Positions 1 to 9,169 of a stretch of DNA of 64,000 nucleotides are shown here, piece after piece. The stretch's first letter is position 1; every line of letters starts with the position of its first letter. Source of the DNA: Roseinatronobacter domitianus. GTDB taxonomy: Bacteria; Pseudomonadota; Alphaproteobacteria; Rhodobacterales; Rhodobacteraceae. The DNA is taken from the NCBI RefSeq assembly GCF_023336755.1, contig NZ_JALZWP010000009.1, positions 62,001 to 126,000 of the forward strand, given 5' to 3'. The position numbers were made by a program, and so were the translations under genes. Under the pieces are notes generated by a model. The model was given only the letters and a program-made list of their open reading frames with translations, was not told where the DNA came from and searched no databases.

Positions 1-1862
1 TTGCCGGGGTTGTCCAGCTTGGCGCGGTTGGTCTCGATCCGTTTGGCGATTTGTAACAGCCCGTGGTCCTGCCCGATGACGCGTTCGCGCAGGCGGTCGG
101 GCAGTTCCAGAATGGCGCGCAATTCATCCGTGACCATGCGGCCCACGGGAATGCCGGTCCAGTCGGAGATGACGCTGGCCACCGCCTGCTCATCGACATG
201 GGCGTAAATCATGCGGCGGTCGGCATCGCCGCCGTCCAGATCGGCCACGCGCGCGGCCAGATCGGCGCGCAAGGTGTCCTCGTCAGGCAGCGGGGCGTCG
301 GTTTCCGCCTCGCCCTGCCCTGCACGCGCCTCGGCCAAGGTGTTGCGCAAGGACAGGATGTCGTCGACCAGTTCTTTTTCTGTGCTATATTCGCCATCCG
401 CCTCGGCCAGCTTCGCGGCCAAGTCGTCAAGTTCCTCGGCAATTTCGGCCAGACGAACCGCGTCTTGCGTGCCCAGATCGGCCTGCGCCTCTTGCGCGGC
501 CTGCTCGCGTTCCAGCGCGGCGATATTCGCGCGCAGATCGGCCACGCGCGCCGGTGTTGCGGATTGGCTGATCGCCACACGGGCGGCGGCCGTATCCAAC
601 AAAGAGACGGCCTTGTCCGGAAGTTGCCGCGCGGGCAGATAACGGGCCGACAACGTGACCGCGGCCACCACAGCCTCGTCTGCAATGCGCACCTTATGAT
701 GCGCCTCCATCGGGGCCAGGATGCCGCGCAGCATGGTGCAGGCTTTCGCGATGCTGGGTTCAGGCACGTCGATGGGCTGGAAACGCCGGGTCAGCGCCGG
801 GTCTTTTTCGAAATGGGTGCGGTATTCGGCCCATGTGGTTGCAGCCACAGTCCGCAAGGTGCCGCGCGCCAAGGCCGGTTTCAGCAGGTTGGCGGCATCG
901 CCAGTGCCGGCGGCCCCCCCGGCCCCGATCAGCGTATGCGCTTCATCAATGAACAGGATGCTCGGTGTCGGGCTGGCCTGAACCTCGTCAATGACAGAGC
1001 GCAGACGCTGCTCGAACTCGCCCTTCATGCTGGCCCCGGCCTGCATCAGCCCGATATCGAGCGCAAAGAGCTTTACGCCCTGCAAGGCGGGCGGCACATT
1101 TCCGGCGACCAAAGCCTGCGCAAAGCCCTCGACCACAGCGGTTTTGCCAACACCCGCTTCGCCCGTCAGGATCGGATTGTTCTGGCGGCGGCGCATCAGC
1201 ACGTCAATGATCTGGCGGATTTCCTCGTCGCGGCCCACGATCGGGTCCATCTTGCCGCTTTCGGCCTGCGCGGTCATGTCCACCGCAAAGCGCCCCAGGG
1301 CGCTGCTGCCCCCCCCCGGCGTATGTGCGGCCTCTTCCGAGCCGCCCGCGCCCAGCCCGGTCCCGTCCATCGGGCGCATGTCGTCTTCGTCCGACCCGGC
1401 CCAAAGTGTGCGTGCATCGGCGGCCAGTTGCTTGTCATCCAGCGTGCTGAGCAGCGCACTCATCTGGCTAAGCGCGCGATACAATTCGCGGGTGCGCAGG
1501 ATGGCAAGCAACACATGCCCCGACCGGATCTGCGCTTCCCCGAACAAAAGCGTGGCGTAATGCCAACCCCGGTCCAGCGCTTCTTTGAAATGCAAGGACG
1601 GGCCGGGCATTTCCGTGACATTGCGTTTGAACCCGGCAATGCATTTTTCCAGATCAGACAGGACCATGCCACGGTCCATGCCCATCTGTTGCAGCGACAT
1701 CGACACGTCCGACCGGTCATTCGCGATCACATGATACAGCCAATGCGCCAGTTCTACATGGCGGTTGCCCTCACCCTTGGCATGGCGAAAGCCCTGAATG
1801 AAGGCGTCGTATCCAAGGCGGTTCAGCTTTCCGGCAATGGTTTCGATGCTGATCTCTGTCAT
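1..1862 (-). CDS. clpV: T6SS ATPase ClpV (TssH), 3' part beyond window
   Basis: AAA+ unfoldase that disassembles the contracted TssB/TssC sheath in the cytoplasm. The ATG is at 1862 (protein starts [14 protein letters not shown]) and about 620 codons are visible before the window edge; full-length ClpV is about 850-900 residues, so the second AAA domain is missing only because of the window. Visible parts are the Clp N-domain (about 1-150), the first AAA module with Walker [10 protein letters not shown] near residue 235 and Walker B ILFIDEAH near 300, then a charged coiled-coil middle region (about 400-540). It is the last visible gene of the tssB-tssC-hcp-tssE-tssF-tssG-clpV series and follows tssG by 33 bases. 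Confidence 0.95.
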   Translation of the reverse strand, partial: MTEISIETIAGKLNRLGYDAFIQGFRHAKGEGNRHVELAHWLYHVIANDRSDVSMSLQQMGMDRGMVLSDLEKCIAGFKRNVTEMPGPSLHFKEALDRGWHYATLLFGEAQIRSGHVLLAILRTRELYRALSQMSALLSTLDDKQLAADARTLWAGSDEDDMRPMDGTGLGAGGSEEAAHTPGGGSSALGRFAVDMTAQAESGKMDPIVGRDEEIRQIIDVLMRRRQNNPILTGEAGVGKTAVVEGFAQALVAGNVPPALQGVKLFALDIGLMQAGASMKGEFEQRLRSVIDEVQASPTPSILFIDEAHTLIGAGGAAGTGDAANLLKPALARGTLRTVAATTWAEYRTHFEKDPALTRRFQPIDVPEPSIAKACTMLRGILAPMEAHHKVRIADEAVVAAVTLSARYLPARQLPDKAVSLLDTAAARVAISQSATPARVADLRANIAALEREQAAQEAQADLGTQDAVRLAEIAEELDDLAAKLAEADGEYSTEKELVDDILSLRNTLAEARAGQGEAETDAPLPDEDTLRADLAARVADLDGGDADRRMIYAHVDEQAVASVISDWTGIPVGRMVTDELRAILELPDRLRERVIGQDHGLLQIAKRIETNRAKLDNPG

Positions 1863-1895
1863 GATGTGAACCTTCTTGCAAATGTGTCAGGGGGG

Positions 1896-2939
1896 TCAAA
1901 AGGCGGAAAACGCGGCGCAGACACGGCGACGCGGGACGGGGTTATCGGGCGCGGGCTCGGTTGCGGCGGCGGGTGTAAAACTGGTCCATCCCAGATCGCC
2001 CGCACGGCCCAGAACCGTGGGAGGCACAAGCTCGAAGGGCAGGCTTAGCGCGATCTCGACCTCTGTCGTGACACCCAGCCAGCTTTTCAGGAAATCCGCC
2101 AAACGCCGATGGGCCGCGCGGCCGGGCAGATGCGCCCGATAGGTCTGAAGCGAGTCGCAGTGCAATGTCAGGCGCAACTTATCGGACAAGCTGTAGCTGC
2201 GGGCGCCAAGGCAGGTATCCTGCCCCAACCGGCTGGCCGCAGAGCCAAGACGGGTGCGGTCCTCGTCCTCGAATTCCAGCCATGTGCCGACATGTTCTTC
2301 CAAATCGAACGGCATCTCGACAATGTGGCCAAGGCATTGGCGCAAGCGCGTGGCGCTGCGGACACGCCCGGACAACAACCCGGTCAGGCCAAGACGCACC
2401 GAATCCGGCAGGCTGTCACGGTCTTGCAGCGCAGGCGTGCCAATGCCGGTCAGCGCACCCAACCACCGGCGAAAGCGGTCATCCGCCGGCCGATCCGCCT
2501 GCACCACGGGGCGGGCATCGGCCCACGCGCGATAGAAGAGTTGCACGAAACGCATGGCGAAAATATCGGCAAAGCGCGCAAAGGACGGGTCGTCATGGCG
2601 CTGCATCCATTGCTGTGCCTCTGCCGTCAGCGCCAGCGGCAAGGCGCCTTGCGGTCCGAAATACCCCATGAACCGAACATGCACATCATGCGGGCCATTT
2701 GCGTTCAGATCCACCCGCGTGACGTTGCAGCCGGGAAACGCCATGAAGGGTTCCTGCCGTGGAAACACAATTTCCTGCGCCAAGGTCGCGGCCTGCCCGA
2801 TACGCGGCAGATCGGGATAGGCGCGCTCGAACTGGCGCATCAGGGCCAGCACATCAAGGCTGGCACAATCGCTTTCGATACGCTGGCGCAAAGGCGCAGA
2901 CAGGCGCAAGAGCCGGTCCGGGGCTTGCGCGACACTCAC
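1896..2939 (-). CDS. tssG: T6SS baseplate subunit TssG
   Basis: 347 residues, the usual TssG length. TssG forms the baseplate wedge with TssF and TssE and docks on the TssJLM membrane complex. The N-terminus (about 25-75) carries the family pattern of a short acidic segment followed by PRIGQA and a phenylalanine-rich stretch, and GYFGPQGALPL (about 92-102) is typical of the TssG core. The start overlaps the end of tssF by 4 bases (ATGA), so the two are probably translationally coupled. The Pro/Ala-rich C-terminal tail is not distinctive. Confidence 0.93.
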   Translation of the reverse strand: MSVAQAPDRLLRLSAPLRQRIESDCASLDVLALMRQFERAYPDLPRIGQAATLAQEIVFPRQEPFMAFPGCNVTRVDLNANGPHDVHVRFMGYFGPQGALPLALTAEAQQWMQRHDDPSFARFADIFAMRFVQLFYRAWADARPVVQADRPADDRFRRWLGALTGIGTPALQDRDSLPDSVRLGLTGLLSGRVRSATRLRQCLGHIVEMPFDLEEHVGTWLEFEDEDRTRLGSAASRLGQDTCLGARSYSLSDKLRLTLHCDSLQTYRAHLPGRAAHRRLADFLKSWLGVTTEVEIALSLPFELVPPTVLGRAGDLGWTSFTPAAATEPAPDNPVPRRRVCAAFSAF

Positions 2940-4915
2940 AGAACTGGCCCCGTGCCGCTGCGCGGCGGAAAGCGCAGCACCTCGCCGCGCGCCCGCGACC
3001 GGATCACCGTCTGGGTGAAACTGTTGACCTGCACATTATCGGCCAGAAAACGATCCAGAACCGCGCCAAGGATCGCAAAGCCCGTGCCCTCGAAGGCCTG
3101 ATCCTCGAAGGTCAGGGTTACTTGCAACCCGCGCACCGGAGCAAACCCATCGGCATGACGCATAGAACGCACACGCGGCTGCACCTCGCAGCCGATCAGC
3201 CCTTGCACATGGCGCGCGCTGATCGCATCGGACAGGTCGGAAAACAGGCCAAGCACATCGCGCAAGCCACCCGCCGGTTCATCTGGGTTGCGATCGGTCA
3301 AACCAAGCTGGTTGAATTTCAGACAATTCAGAAGTTGCCACAGCCGCGCCCCGCTACTGGCGCCGACGGTGCTGCTTTGGGCATGTGGCACATCCTGCAA
3401 CGCCAGCGGCAACCGAGGCACCGTCGGACCGGCAATGCAGGTCAGACCGATTTTGGTGTCATCCACCATGCGGAACTTCACCCCCTGCGCGCCGCCGCGC
3501 AGATGGGTCGGCAAGTGCCGATTGGTGCAAAGCGCATCGACCTGTAAACCACGCGCAGGCGGGGCGGCCTCGTCGGCAATCCGGGTCGGCTGGTGCAGCG
3601 CGATCAGGGTTTCAGAGCCGATATAGGTCCGGTTTGGATTGCGCCGCATTTCCTGACGCGACACGCGCCGCGGACGACGCCGAAGGCTGAAATACAGCGC
3701 ATCTTCCGGGCGGGCCTGATGCCCCGGCAAAGCGTGGACCGGCCAAACCGGCAGCGTTGTCTTGCCATCGCCGAAATGCGCGCGCACCCGTGTCAGCGAA
3801 TGCAATTCGTAATTCTCGGAGGGTGAAGGTTGCGGAGCCAGCAGATATTCCGAATGCGCCTCGTCTACGCGCACCCTTGCGCAGCGTTCCTGAAAGAGAT
3901 TGATCGCAGGCGCAGCGTATAGCCTGAAATTGCGCGGCCCCAGCAAAGGCGCAAGGCGCCCATCCGCTTGGTCAAACTCGAACAGCAAATCGAAACTGGC
4001 TGACGGCACATGGGCCAGCAATTCTTGCAGCCCCAGCAGGCGGAACCCCATGAATTTCTCTGGCAAGATATGAAAGTCGCGCAGCCGTTCGAAACCTTCA
4101 AAAAAGCGGGTCTCTTCGGGAAAGAAACTTTCATCGGCGTCAAAGCCCACCTGCCCCAGCAGGTCGGTGGGTGCGACCCTGAAATGCAGATCGCCCTGCG
4201 CATCCAGCCAGCGCAGCGTAACGCGCTTGCAACGCCCGAACACCTGCTCATAGAGCGCGTTCATCTCGGCTGTGGGGCCGTCGAAATGCAGATTGAGCCG
4301 CGACAAGCCCGCTCTGGCCAACTCCTGCATAGGCAGCACACCATCCGCCTTGCCGTCAGGGTCAGCTTTACCAACCGCACCGCGCCGCACGAAACGCAGG
4401 CGCAGGCCCGCGGCGGTGCCTGCCATGACCTCTAGCCCAAGCGCCTGCAACGTGCTGGCGCCCGTGGTATATTCGGCGCGCTCCAACTCTATTGGCCACA
4501 GCTCCAGCGGCGCCGACAGTCGAAAGCGACAACTCATGCGGCGATCGCCATCAGTCAGCAAGGCGTCCAGATAGCTTCCCGGCGCAAACCGTTGACCCAT
4601 GGCAAGGTCGGCTTTGCGAAAATCGGGTTGCGCCTGCACCAGCATGGCCGAGGGCACCGGCGCAAGAAAACCAGGCATCAGCTGTTCCAACAGCGCGGTT
4701 GTAAAGGTCGGAAACTCACTACTTATTTTAAGTTGAACCCGCGCGGCCAGAAACGCGGCGCCTTCCAGCAAGCCTGCAAGCCCAGGGTCCATCCGGTTGC
4801 GCACCAATCCGCCCAGACGCGCGGCAAGCCCCGGATACTCCGCCGCGAATACTTCGGCACGCTCGTAAAGCGTGTTGAGTTCGCGTTCATAATGATCGAG
4901 GAATTCCTGCTGCAT
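2936..4915 (-). CDS. tssF: T6SS baseplate subunit TssF
   Basis: 659-residue protein with the diagnostic TssF N-terminus (FLDHYERELNTLYERA, then FAAEYPGLAARLG), followed by the LLEGAAFLAARVQ and FPTFTTALLEQLMPGFL blocks. TssF is the main baseplate wedge component, homologous to phage T4 gp6/gp7 parts. It is somewhat longer than many TssF proteins (about 580-620). It sits 11 bases after tssE and overlaps tssG, consistent with one baseplate operon. Confidence 0.95.
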   Translation of the reverse strand: MQQEFLDHYERELNTLYERAEVFAAEYPGLAARLGGLVRNRMDPGLAGLLEGAAFLAARVQLKISSEFPTFTTALLEQLMPGFLAPVPSAMLVQAQPDFRKADLAMGQRFAPGSYLDALLTDGDRRMSCRFRLSAPLELWPIELERAEYTTGASTLQALGLEVMAGTAAGLRLRFVRRGAVGKADPDGKADGVLPMQELARAGLSRLNLHFDGPTAEMNALYEQVFGRCKRVTLRWLDAQGDLHFRVAPTDLLGQVGFDADESFFPEETRFFEGFERLRDFHILPEKFMGFRLLGLQELLAHVPSASFDLLFEFDQADGRLAPLLGPRNFRLYAAPAINLFQERCARVRVDEAHSEYLLAPQPSPSENYELHSLTRVRAHFGDGKTTLPVWPVHALPGHQARPEDALYFSLRRRPRRVSRQEMRRNPNRTYIGSETLIALHQPTRIADEAAPPARGLQVDALCTNRHLPTHLRGGAQGVKFRMVDDTKIGLTCIAGPTVPRLPLALQDVPHAQSSTVGASSGARLWQLLNCLKFNQLGLTDRNPDEPAGGLRDVLGLFSDLSDAISARHVQGLIGCEVQPRVRSMRHADGFAPVRGLQVTLTFEDQAFEGTGFAILGAVLDRFLADNVQVNSFTQTVIRSRARGEVLRFPPRSGTGPVL

Positions 4916-4926
4916 ACGGGCGAAGC

Positions 4927-5565
4927 CTAACCTGTGCCCATATCGCCGGATCGTGGAGCGCTCGCATCTGCGGCCTTGGGTTCGCGCGCCCGGCGCGGAG
5001 CCTTGTTCCGCCCCAGATTGCGCAGATCAATCTTGCCGGACCCGACATCCATCTCTGCGATAAATTCCAGTGGAATATCCACCGGATGACACAACAGATC
5101 GGCCTGCACGGTGAAGGACACGCGCTGGTTCAGTTCGTCAACCTCGTCTTGCCGCACGACCTTCAAGCTGTGTTTGTCCAGGCGCGGCTCATGCGCCAGC
5201 AGCACCTCGCGCAGCGCCTCGCTCAAGCGCCCCAAATGGGCTTGGTCTGTCGTCAGATGAACCAGATCATCCATACCGAAATTGAGTGTGGATTTCGTAA
5301 CCCGCGGATACGCCCTCAAATCCATGACCGAGCCCAGATTCACAGTATTAAGCAAATGCCCAAGGTCCAAATCAAGGCTCTCCCGCAGCATCACCTCATT
5401 AGAGACGCCAGATTTAACGACCGTTTCGACGGGGCGGTCACTGTCGGGCTGGCCACGTCTGCGCCCATCTCCCGTGCGCGCATGATCCCGAAATGCCTGC
5501 AACAAGGGCATGCGCAGGCTTTGCATCTGAGAAGATTTGCCGGACGATCTGTTGGTAGCAGACAT
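4927..5565 (-). CDS. tssE: T6SS baseplate subunit TssE (gp25-like)
   Basis: 212 residues. The gp25-like fold is shown by LLNTVNLGSVMDLRAYPRV (about 71-89), the HEPRL motif (about 146-150) and the central beta region up to about residue 185; EPRL is the family hallmark. TssE nucleates sheath assembly on the baseplate. It is longer than typical TssE (about 130-170): the first 50 residues are basic and the last 30 are an Arg/Ala/Pro-rich tail (from about 185), both probably disordered. It is separated from hcp by a 152-base gap containing a large hairpin. Confidence 0.9.
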   Translation of the reverse strand: MSATNRSSGKSSQMQSLRMPLLQAFRDHARTGDGRRRGQPDSDRPVETVVKSGVSNEVMLRESLDLDLGHLLNTVNLGSVMDLRAYPRVTKSTLNFGMDDLVHLTTDQAHLGRLSEALREVLLAHEPRLDKHSLKVVRQDEVDELNQRVSFTVQADLLCHPVDIPLEFIAEMDVGSGKIDLRNLGRNKAPRRAREPKAADASAPRSGDMGTG

Positions 5566-5671
5566 GTGCGCCCCTTGAGCGGGTTAGGACAGGTGGCGAC
5601 CAAACGACGTTAAACGCGCGGTTCCGGCACCGGCCGATCAACCGAACCGCCATGCGCGGTTCTGACGGGGC

Positions 5672-5710
5672 GCACCCCACGGCCCTGCAAATTTCAGGAC
5701 CGTGGGGTGC
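5672..5710 (-). promoter_or_regulatory. Long hairpin between hcp and tssE (RNA stability or attenuation element)
   Basis: A 16-base stem, GCACCCCACGGCCCTG at 5672-5687 against 5695-5710, with one mismatch and a 7-base loop, lies 8 bases past the hcp stop codon inside the minus-strand operon. There is no U-tract after it on the minus strand, so it is more like an mRNA-protecting or partial-termination element than a full intrinsic terminator. It would explain how Hcp, needed in large excess, is made at higher levels than TssE, TssF and TssG. The role is inferred; the stem is seen. Confidence 0.7.
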
Positions 5711-5717
5711 AGCATTC

Positions 5718-6206
5718 TTACATCGGCTTGTTCTTGGCGATATCCCAGCCCGCCTTGGTCGAGCCTTTCTTGCCGCCCTTCTCGTCCTGCTGGGTGTATT
5801 CCAGATTGAACCGGGCGAAGTTGAAGCTGAGCGTCTCTTGCACGCGGTCCAGGTCATCATTCGACCCGCCGGTGTTGTAAGAGGACACAAGCACTTCTTC
5901 CATCGTGAGCTTAAGGTATTCTACCGGCTTCGAGCCACCGGCCTTGCGCACGATAAGCTCTGCCTTCTTGATGTGACGCCCGGAGGTACAAGCCTTGATC
6001 AGGTCGGCTGTGGCAATATCGACCAGTTTGGTGAACGTGATATCAGACACATTCACTTTACCGCCGCCACCGCCGGTTGCCATGTGGGTGGTGCCGCTCT
6101 GGCTCATGCCCCAGGACCAAGCCATGACATCGATCTCGCCTTCGTAGCCGTCGATGACGCTCTCGCCTTTTATCCCGTCAATCTTGAGCAAAATGTCTAC
6201 AGCCAT
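5718..6206 (-). CDS. hcp: T6SS inner-tube protein Hcp (TssD)
   Basis: 162 residues, the standard Hcp length. It begins MAVDILLKIDGIKGES and carries the family features: the GEIDVMAWSWGMSQSG segment (about 25-40), a Gly-rich loop, and the C-terminal block around ESLSFNFARFNLEYTQQD. Hexamers stack into the tube that carries effectors. A strong Shine-Dalgarno sequence (GGAGG, 5 bases before ATG) and the hairpin just downstream fit high expression. It lies 46 bases after tssC. Confidence 0.97.
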   Translation of the reverse strand: MAVDILLKIDGIKGESVIDGYEGEIDVMAWSWGMSQSGTTHMATGGGGGKVNVSDITFTKLVDIATADLIKACTSGRHIKKAELIVRKAGGSKPVEYLKLTMEEVLVSSYNTGGSNDDLDRVQETLSFNFARFNLEYTQQDEKGGKKGSTKAGWDIAKNKPM

Positions 6207-6252
6207 GATATCCTCCGATGTGTGAATGCTGTATTAAAGATGAAACGTAGTG

Positions 6253-7737
6253 TCAGTTTGATGGCAGTTTGGACACAAGGCTCATGCCGATATCCATGCC
6301 TTCCATCTGAAAGTGCGGGCGCAACAGAAACTTTCCGACGTAATAGCCCGGATTTTCAGGGTCTTCGACCACATCGACCTTGGCACCGGCCAAAGGCAAG
6401 CGGGCCTTTTCGTCATCGGTCGCATTTGCGGGCGCAATGTGGACATAGGAGCTGATCCAGTCCTGCAACTCATTTTCAAGCTGCTCGCGCTCGCGGTTCG
6501 AGCCGATCTTGTCGCGCACCATATGCTTGAGGTAATGCGCAAAACGCGACACCGCGAACATGTAGGGAATACGCGAAGACATATTCTCCGATGCGGTCGC
6601 TTCGGCGGTCTGCATCTTCTTGGGCTTGTAAAGGGATTGCCCGCCGATAAAGGCCGCCTTGTCGGTGTTTGACCGGTGCACAAGGCTGATAAGCCCGGCT
6701 TTGGACAATTCCGCCTCACGCCGGTCGGTGATAGAGGTTTCTGTCGGGCATTTCATGTCAACCGCGCCCTCATCCGTCTTGAAGGTGTGAGTCGGCAGAT
6801 TGATAACCTCGCCCCCCGACTGGACACCGCGAATTTGCACGGTCCAGCCATAGGTCTTGTGCGCGCGGGCCACATTCGCACCCATCGCATAGGCCGCGTT
6901 CATCCAGGCATATTTCTCGCCGGTATGTCCGTCGGTTTGTTCTTCGAAATTGAACTCATCCACCGGCAGGCTGTCTTGCCCATAGGGCGAGCGGGCCAAC
7001 ATGCGCGGCATGGTGACGCCAAGGTAGCGCGAATTCTCGCTCTCGCGCAGCCCGCGCCATGCGGCGTAATCCGGCGTCTCAAATATCGAACCGATGTCAT
7101 AGGGGTTCGACATTTCATTCCAGCTTTCCATGCCGAGCAGGCTGGGTGCCGCAGCGGTGAAAAACGGCGCATGGGCTGCTGCTGCAACCTGCGACACGCC
7201 CCGCAGGATACGAACATCTGCGGCGGAATGGTCAAATTGATAATCGCCGATCAGGCAGCCATAGGGTTCGCCCCCGGACGTGCCGAAACCTTCTTCATAA
7301 ATCTTTTTGAAGAACGGGCTTTGATCCCACTTCGCCCCGCCCCAAGAGCGCAATTCGCGCTCCAGCTCGGATTTCGAGATATTCATGACGCGCACCTTGA
7401 GGGTTGCATCAGGTTCGGCATTGTTCGTCAGGTATTCCAACCCACGCCAAGCGCTTTCAATTTGCTGGAATTCCGGCGCGTGCAGAATTTCGTTCATCTG
7501 GTCGGACAGTTTCGCATCCAGCTTGGCGATAATTTCGTCCACCGTGTCCAGCACATCTTCCTTGACGACCGACTGATCGCTCAACGCTTCCCGCACAAGG
7601 GCCGAGACCGCGTTCTCAACCTCATTTTCCCGTGTCGAGTCGTTGCGTGGGTTGAAGTTTTCCTTCAACATCCGCGAAAAATCGTCGGCAGAGAGCGTTT
7701 CGGTTTCGCCAAGCTGCTGTTGCTTTTCTTGTTCCAT
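6253..7737 (-). CDS. tssC: T6SS sheath large subunit TssC
   Basis: 494 residues from the start MEQEKQQQLG at 7737, preferred over an upstream in-frame ATG at 7779 because AGGGA lies 7 bases before it. TssC (VipB) forms the contractile sheath with TssB. Family blocks include QIESAWRGLEYL (about 95), the EVINLPTH region and the C-terminal MEGMDIGMSLVSKLP. In the sheath the C-terminal part interlocks with TssB and is removed by ClpV after firing. It lies 68 bases after tssB. Confidence 0.96.
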   Translation of the reverse strand: MEQEKQQQLGETETLSADDFSRMLKENFNPRNDSTRENEVENAVSALVREALSDQSVVKEDVLDTVDEIIAKLDAKLSDQMNEILHAPEFQQIESAWRGLEYLTNNAEPDATLKVRVMNISKSELERELRSWGGAKWDQSPFFKKIYEEGFGTSGGEPYGCLIGDYQFDHSAADVRILRGVSQVAAAAHAPFFTAAAPSLLGMESWNEMSNPYDIGSIFETPDYAAWRGLRESENSRYLGVTMPRMLARSPYGQDSLPVDEFNFEEQTDGHTGEKYAWMNAAYAMGANVARAHKTYGWTVQIRGVQSGGEVINLPTHTFKTDEGAVDMKCPTETSITDRREAELSKAGLISLVHRSNTDKAAFIGGQSLYKPKKMQTAEATASENMSSRIPYMFAVSRFAHYLKHMVRDKIGSNREREQLENELQDWISSYVHIAPANATDDEKARLPLAGAKVDVVEDPENPGYYVGKFLLRPHFQMEGMDIGMSLVSKLPSN

Positions 7738-7805
7738 TTTTTCGTCCCTGTAATCGCTACGCGAAATTCTGCGGAGCACCCTGCCCCACCATGGCCAGCG
7801 GCTTG

Positions 7806-8327
7806 TCAGGTTGCGCTGTCGCCGTCTTTGGACGTCGCGGCCTTTTCGTCGAGAAGTTTCATCAGCTCAGGGTCCGACAACAATTTGCGCAGCACGTCCT
7901 GCGCGCCGGATTTGCCGTTCATATATCGTTGTAAATTTGCAAGCTGGCGGCGGGCATCAAGCAACTTCTTGAGCGCGGGCACCTGTTCGGCAACGCGACC
8001 GGGATCAAGATCGTCCATGTGCTTGAACCGCAGGGTCATACCCAGTTGCTCGCCATCTTCCTCGGCCAGCTTGTTGGGCACCGAAAGGGAAATGCCCGGC
8101 TCGACGCTTTCCATGAACTGATTAAAATTTTGTGGGTCAATCTGTGTGAACGCGCGATCGCCGACTTTCGGCTTTTCCTTGTTCGACGCATTGCCTGACA
8201 GATCCGCCATCACGCCCATTACGAAGGGCAATTCGACCTGCGTGTCGGTATCATACGGGTCTTGATAAGAGATGCTGACGCGAGGCGGACGGTTGCGACG
8301 CAATGCGCTTTGCGCGGAATCAGACAT
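7806..8327 (-). CDS. tssB: T6SS sheath small subunit TssB
   Basis: 173 residues, the normal length for TssB (VipA). It starts MSDSAQSALRRNRPPRVSI, followed by the VELPFVMGVMADLSG block and the FTQIDPQNFNQFM block typical of the family. It partners TssC in the sheath. It is the first gene of the minus-strand T6SS operon; AAAGGA precedes the ATG, and a TTGACA -35 box inside a perfect palindrome lies upstream. Confidence 0.96.
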   Translation of the reverse strand: MSDSAQSALRRNRPPRVSISYQDPYDTDTQVELPFVMGVMADLSGNASNKEKPKVGDRAFTQIDPQNFNQFMESVEPGISLSVPNKLAEEDGEQLGMTLRFKHMDDLDPGRVAEQVPALKKLLDARRQLANLQRYMNGKSGAQDVLRKLLSDPELMKLLDEKAATSKDGDSAT

Positions 8328-8658
8328 GCGCTATCCTTTTGACTAGAATACTTTCTTAGGATGAAGCCAGAGCCGCGCACGCTTGTCAAACCGTTTGACG
8401 TAAATTTTCGGATTCATTTCGTGCAAGTGCCGTCATTTTGGCGCCGCGGCCCAGTGCGGGTGCTACATGCAACCGGAGCGGAAAACGGTTCTGGATTTCC
8501 CCTGCGCCCTGTTGCATAAGGCAAAATAAGCCATGTGGTCAGCTGTGGTGGGAAGTCGCGTCTTTTAAGGCGCTTTTATCTGCTTTCTGTCATTTTTGGC
8601 CGGAGCATCCCCCAGCACGGCCCCAAAATGAATATTATCGCGAAACGGAATTTGTCTC
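8328..8658. other. Divergent intergenic region, tssB / phosphatase
   Basis: 331 bases between the start of tssB (minus) and the phosphatase gene (plus). The tssB-proximal third holds the candidate promoter and palindrome. The rest is moderately AT-rich and should contain the plus-strand promoter, but no convincing -35/-10 pair was seen there. No supported short gene, tRNA or repeat is visible. Confidence 0.6.
8361..8399 (-). promoter_or_regulatory. Candidate promoter and operator of the tssB operon
   Basis: On the minus strand, TTGACA (8389-8384) is separated by 17 bases from CTTCAT (8366-8361), a sigma70-like arrangement with a perfect -35 and weak -10. The -35 box is embedded in a perfect inverted repeat GTCAAAC-C-GTTTGAC (8385-8399), a natural operator geometry for a dimeric repressor or activator. 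tssB starts 33 bases beyond the -10. Assignment is by eye only. Confidence 0.5.
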
Positions 8659-9114
8659 GTGCACAGAATACTAACCGTCTGCACCGGAAATATCTGCCGC
8701 TCGCCGGTTGCCGAAGCGGCCGTTCGTGCTGCGCTTGACGGCACGACGAAGCGCCAGGCAGAGGTGTCTTCCGCCGGGCTTCATGCTCTTGTCGGGCGCG
8801 GGATAGATGCCGACAGCGCCGCTGCGGCGCAAGCCTGCGGGATTCCGCTGCACAACCATGCGGCCCGTCAGTTCGATACTGAAATCGGGCAGCAATGCGA
8901 TGTCATTCTGGTGATGGAAACGCATCATCGACAGGAAATTGCGCAGCGTTGGCCACATTTCTTGAGCAAAACCTTTCTGATCGGACATTTCGACAATGCC
9001 CGGCAGGTTCCCGACCCTTACCGCCAGGCGATGGGAATGCATGCCCAAGCGGTCGAGATCATCTTGCAATGTAGCGAGTCATGGGCGATTCAACTTCGAA
9101 AGATGATTACCTGA
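8659..9114 (+). CDS. Low-molecular-weight protein tyrosine phosphatase (Wzb-like)
   Basis: 151 residues starting at GTG (8659). The phosphatase P-loop CTGNICRS is at residues 8-15 (nucleophile Cys8, Arg14), and the general-acid DPY motif is at 119-121. Such enzymes dephosphorylate the Tyr-rich tail of BY-kinases that control export and chain length of exopolysaccharide. The next gene, 55 bases downstream, is exactly such a kinase, so a Wzb/Wzc pair is likely. The sequence before the GTG has only a weak Shine-Dalgarno match. Confidence 0.9.
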   Translation: MHRILTVCTGNICRSPVAEAAVRAALDGTTKRQAEVSSAGLHALVGRGIDADSAAAAQACGIPLHNHAARQFDTEIGQQCDVILVMETHHRQEIAQRWPHFLSKTFLIGHFDNARQVPDPYRQAMGMHAQAVEIILQCSESWAIQLRKMIT

Positions 9115-9169
9115 CTTTTGATGCGCAGGACCAAGGTCCGCGCACCCTGACAGCGAAAAGCGGAATAGC

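Noticed and set aside
63-2048. Long plus-strand open frame of 661 codons
   Set aside because: It lies antisense to clpV, shows no family motifs and is rich in His/Gln/Arg, as expected from GC-rich reverse-strand reading. The minus frame shows clear ClpV motifs.
6676-8121. Plus-strand open frame of 481 codons
   Set aside because: Antisense to tssC and tssB, which have strong family signatures.
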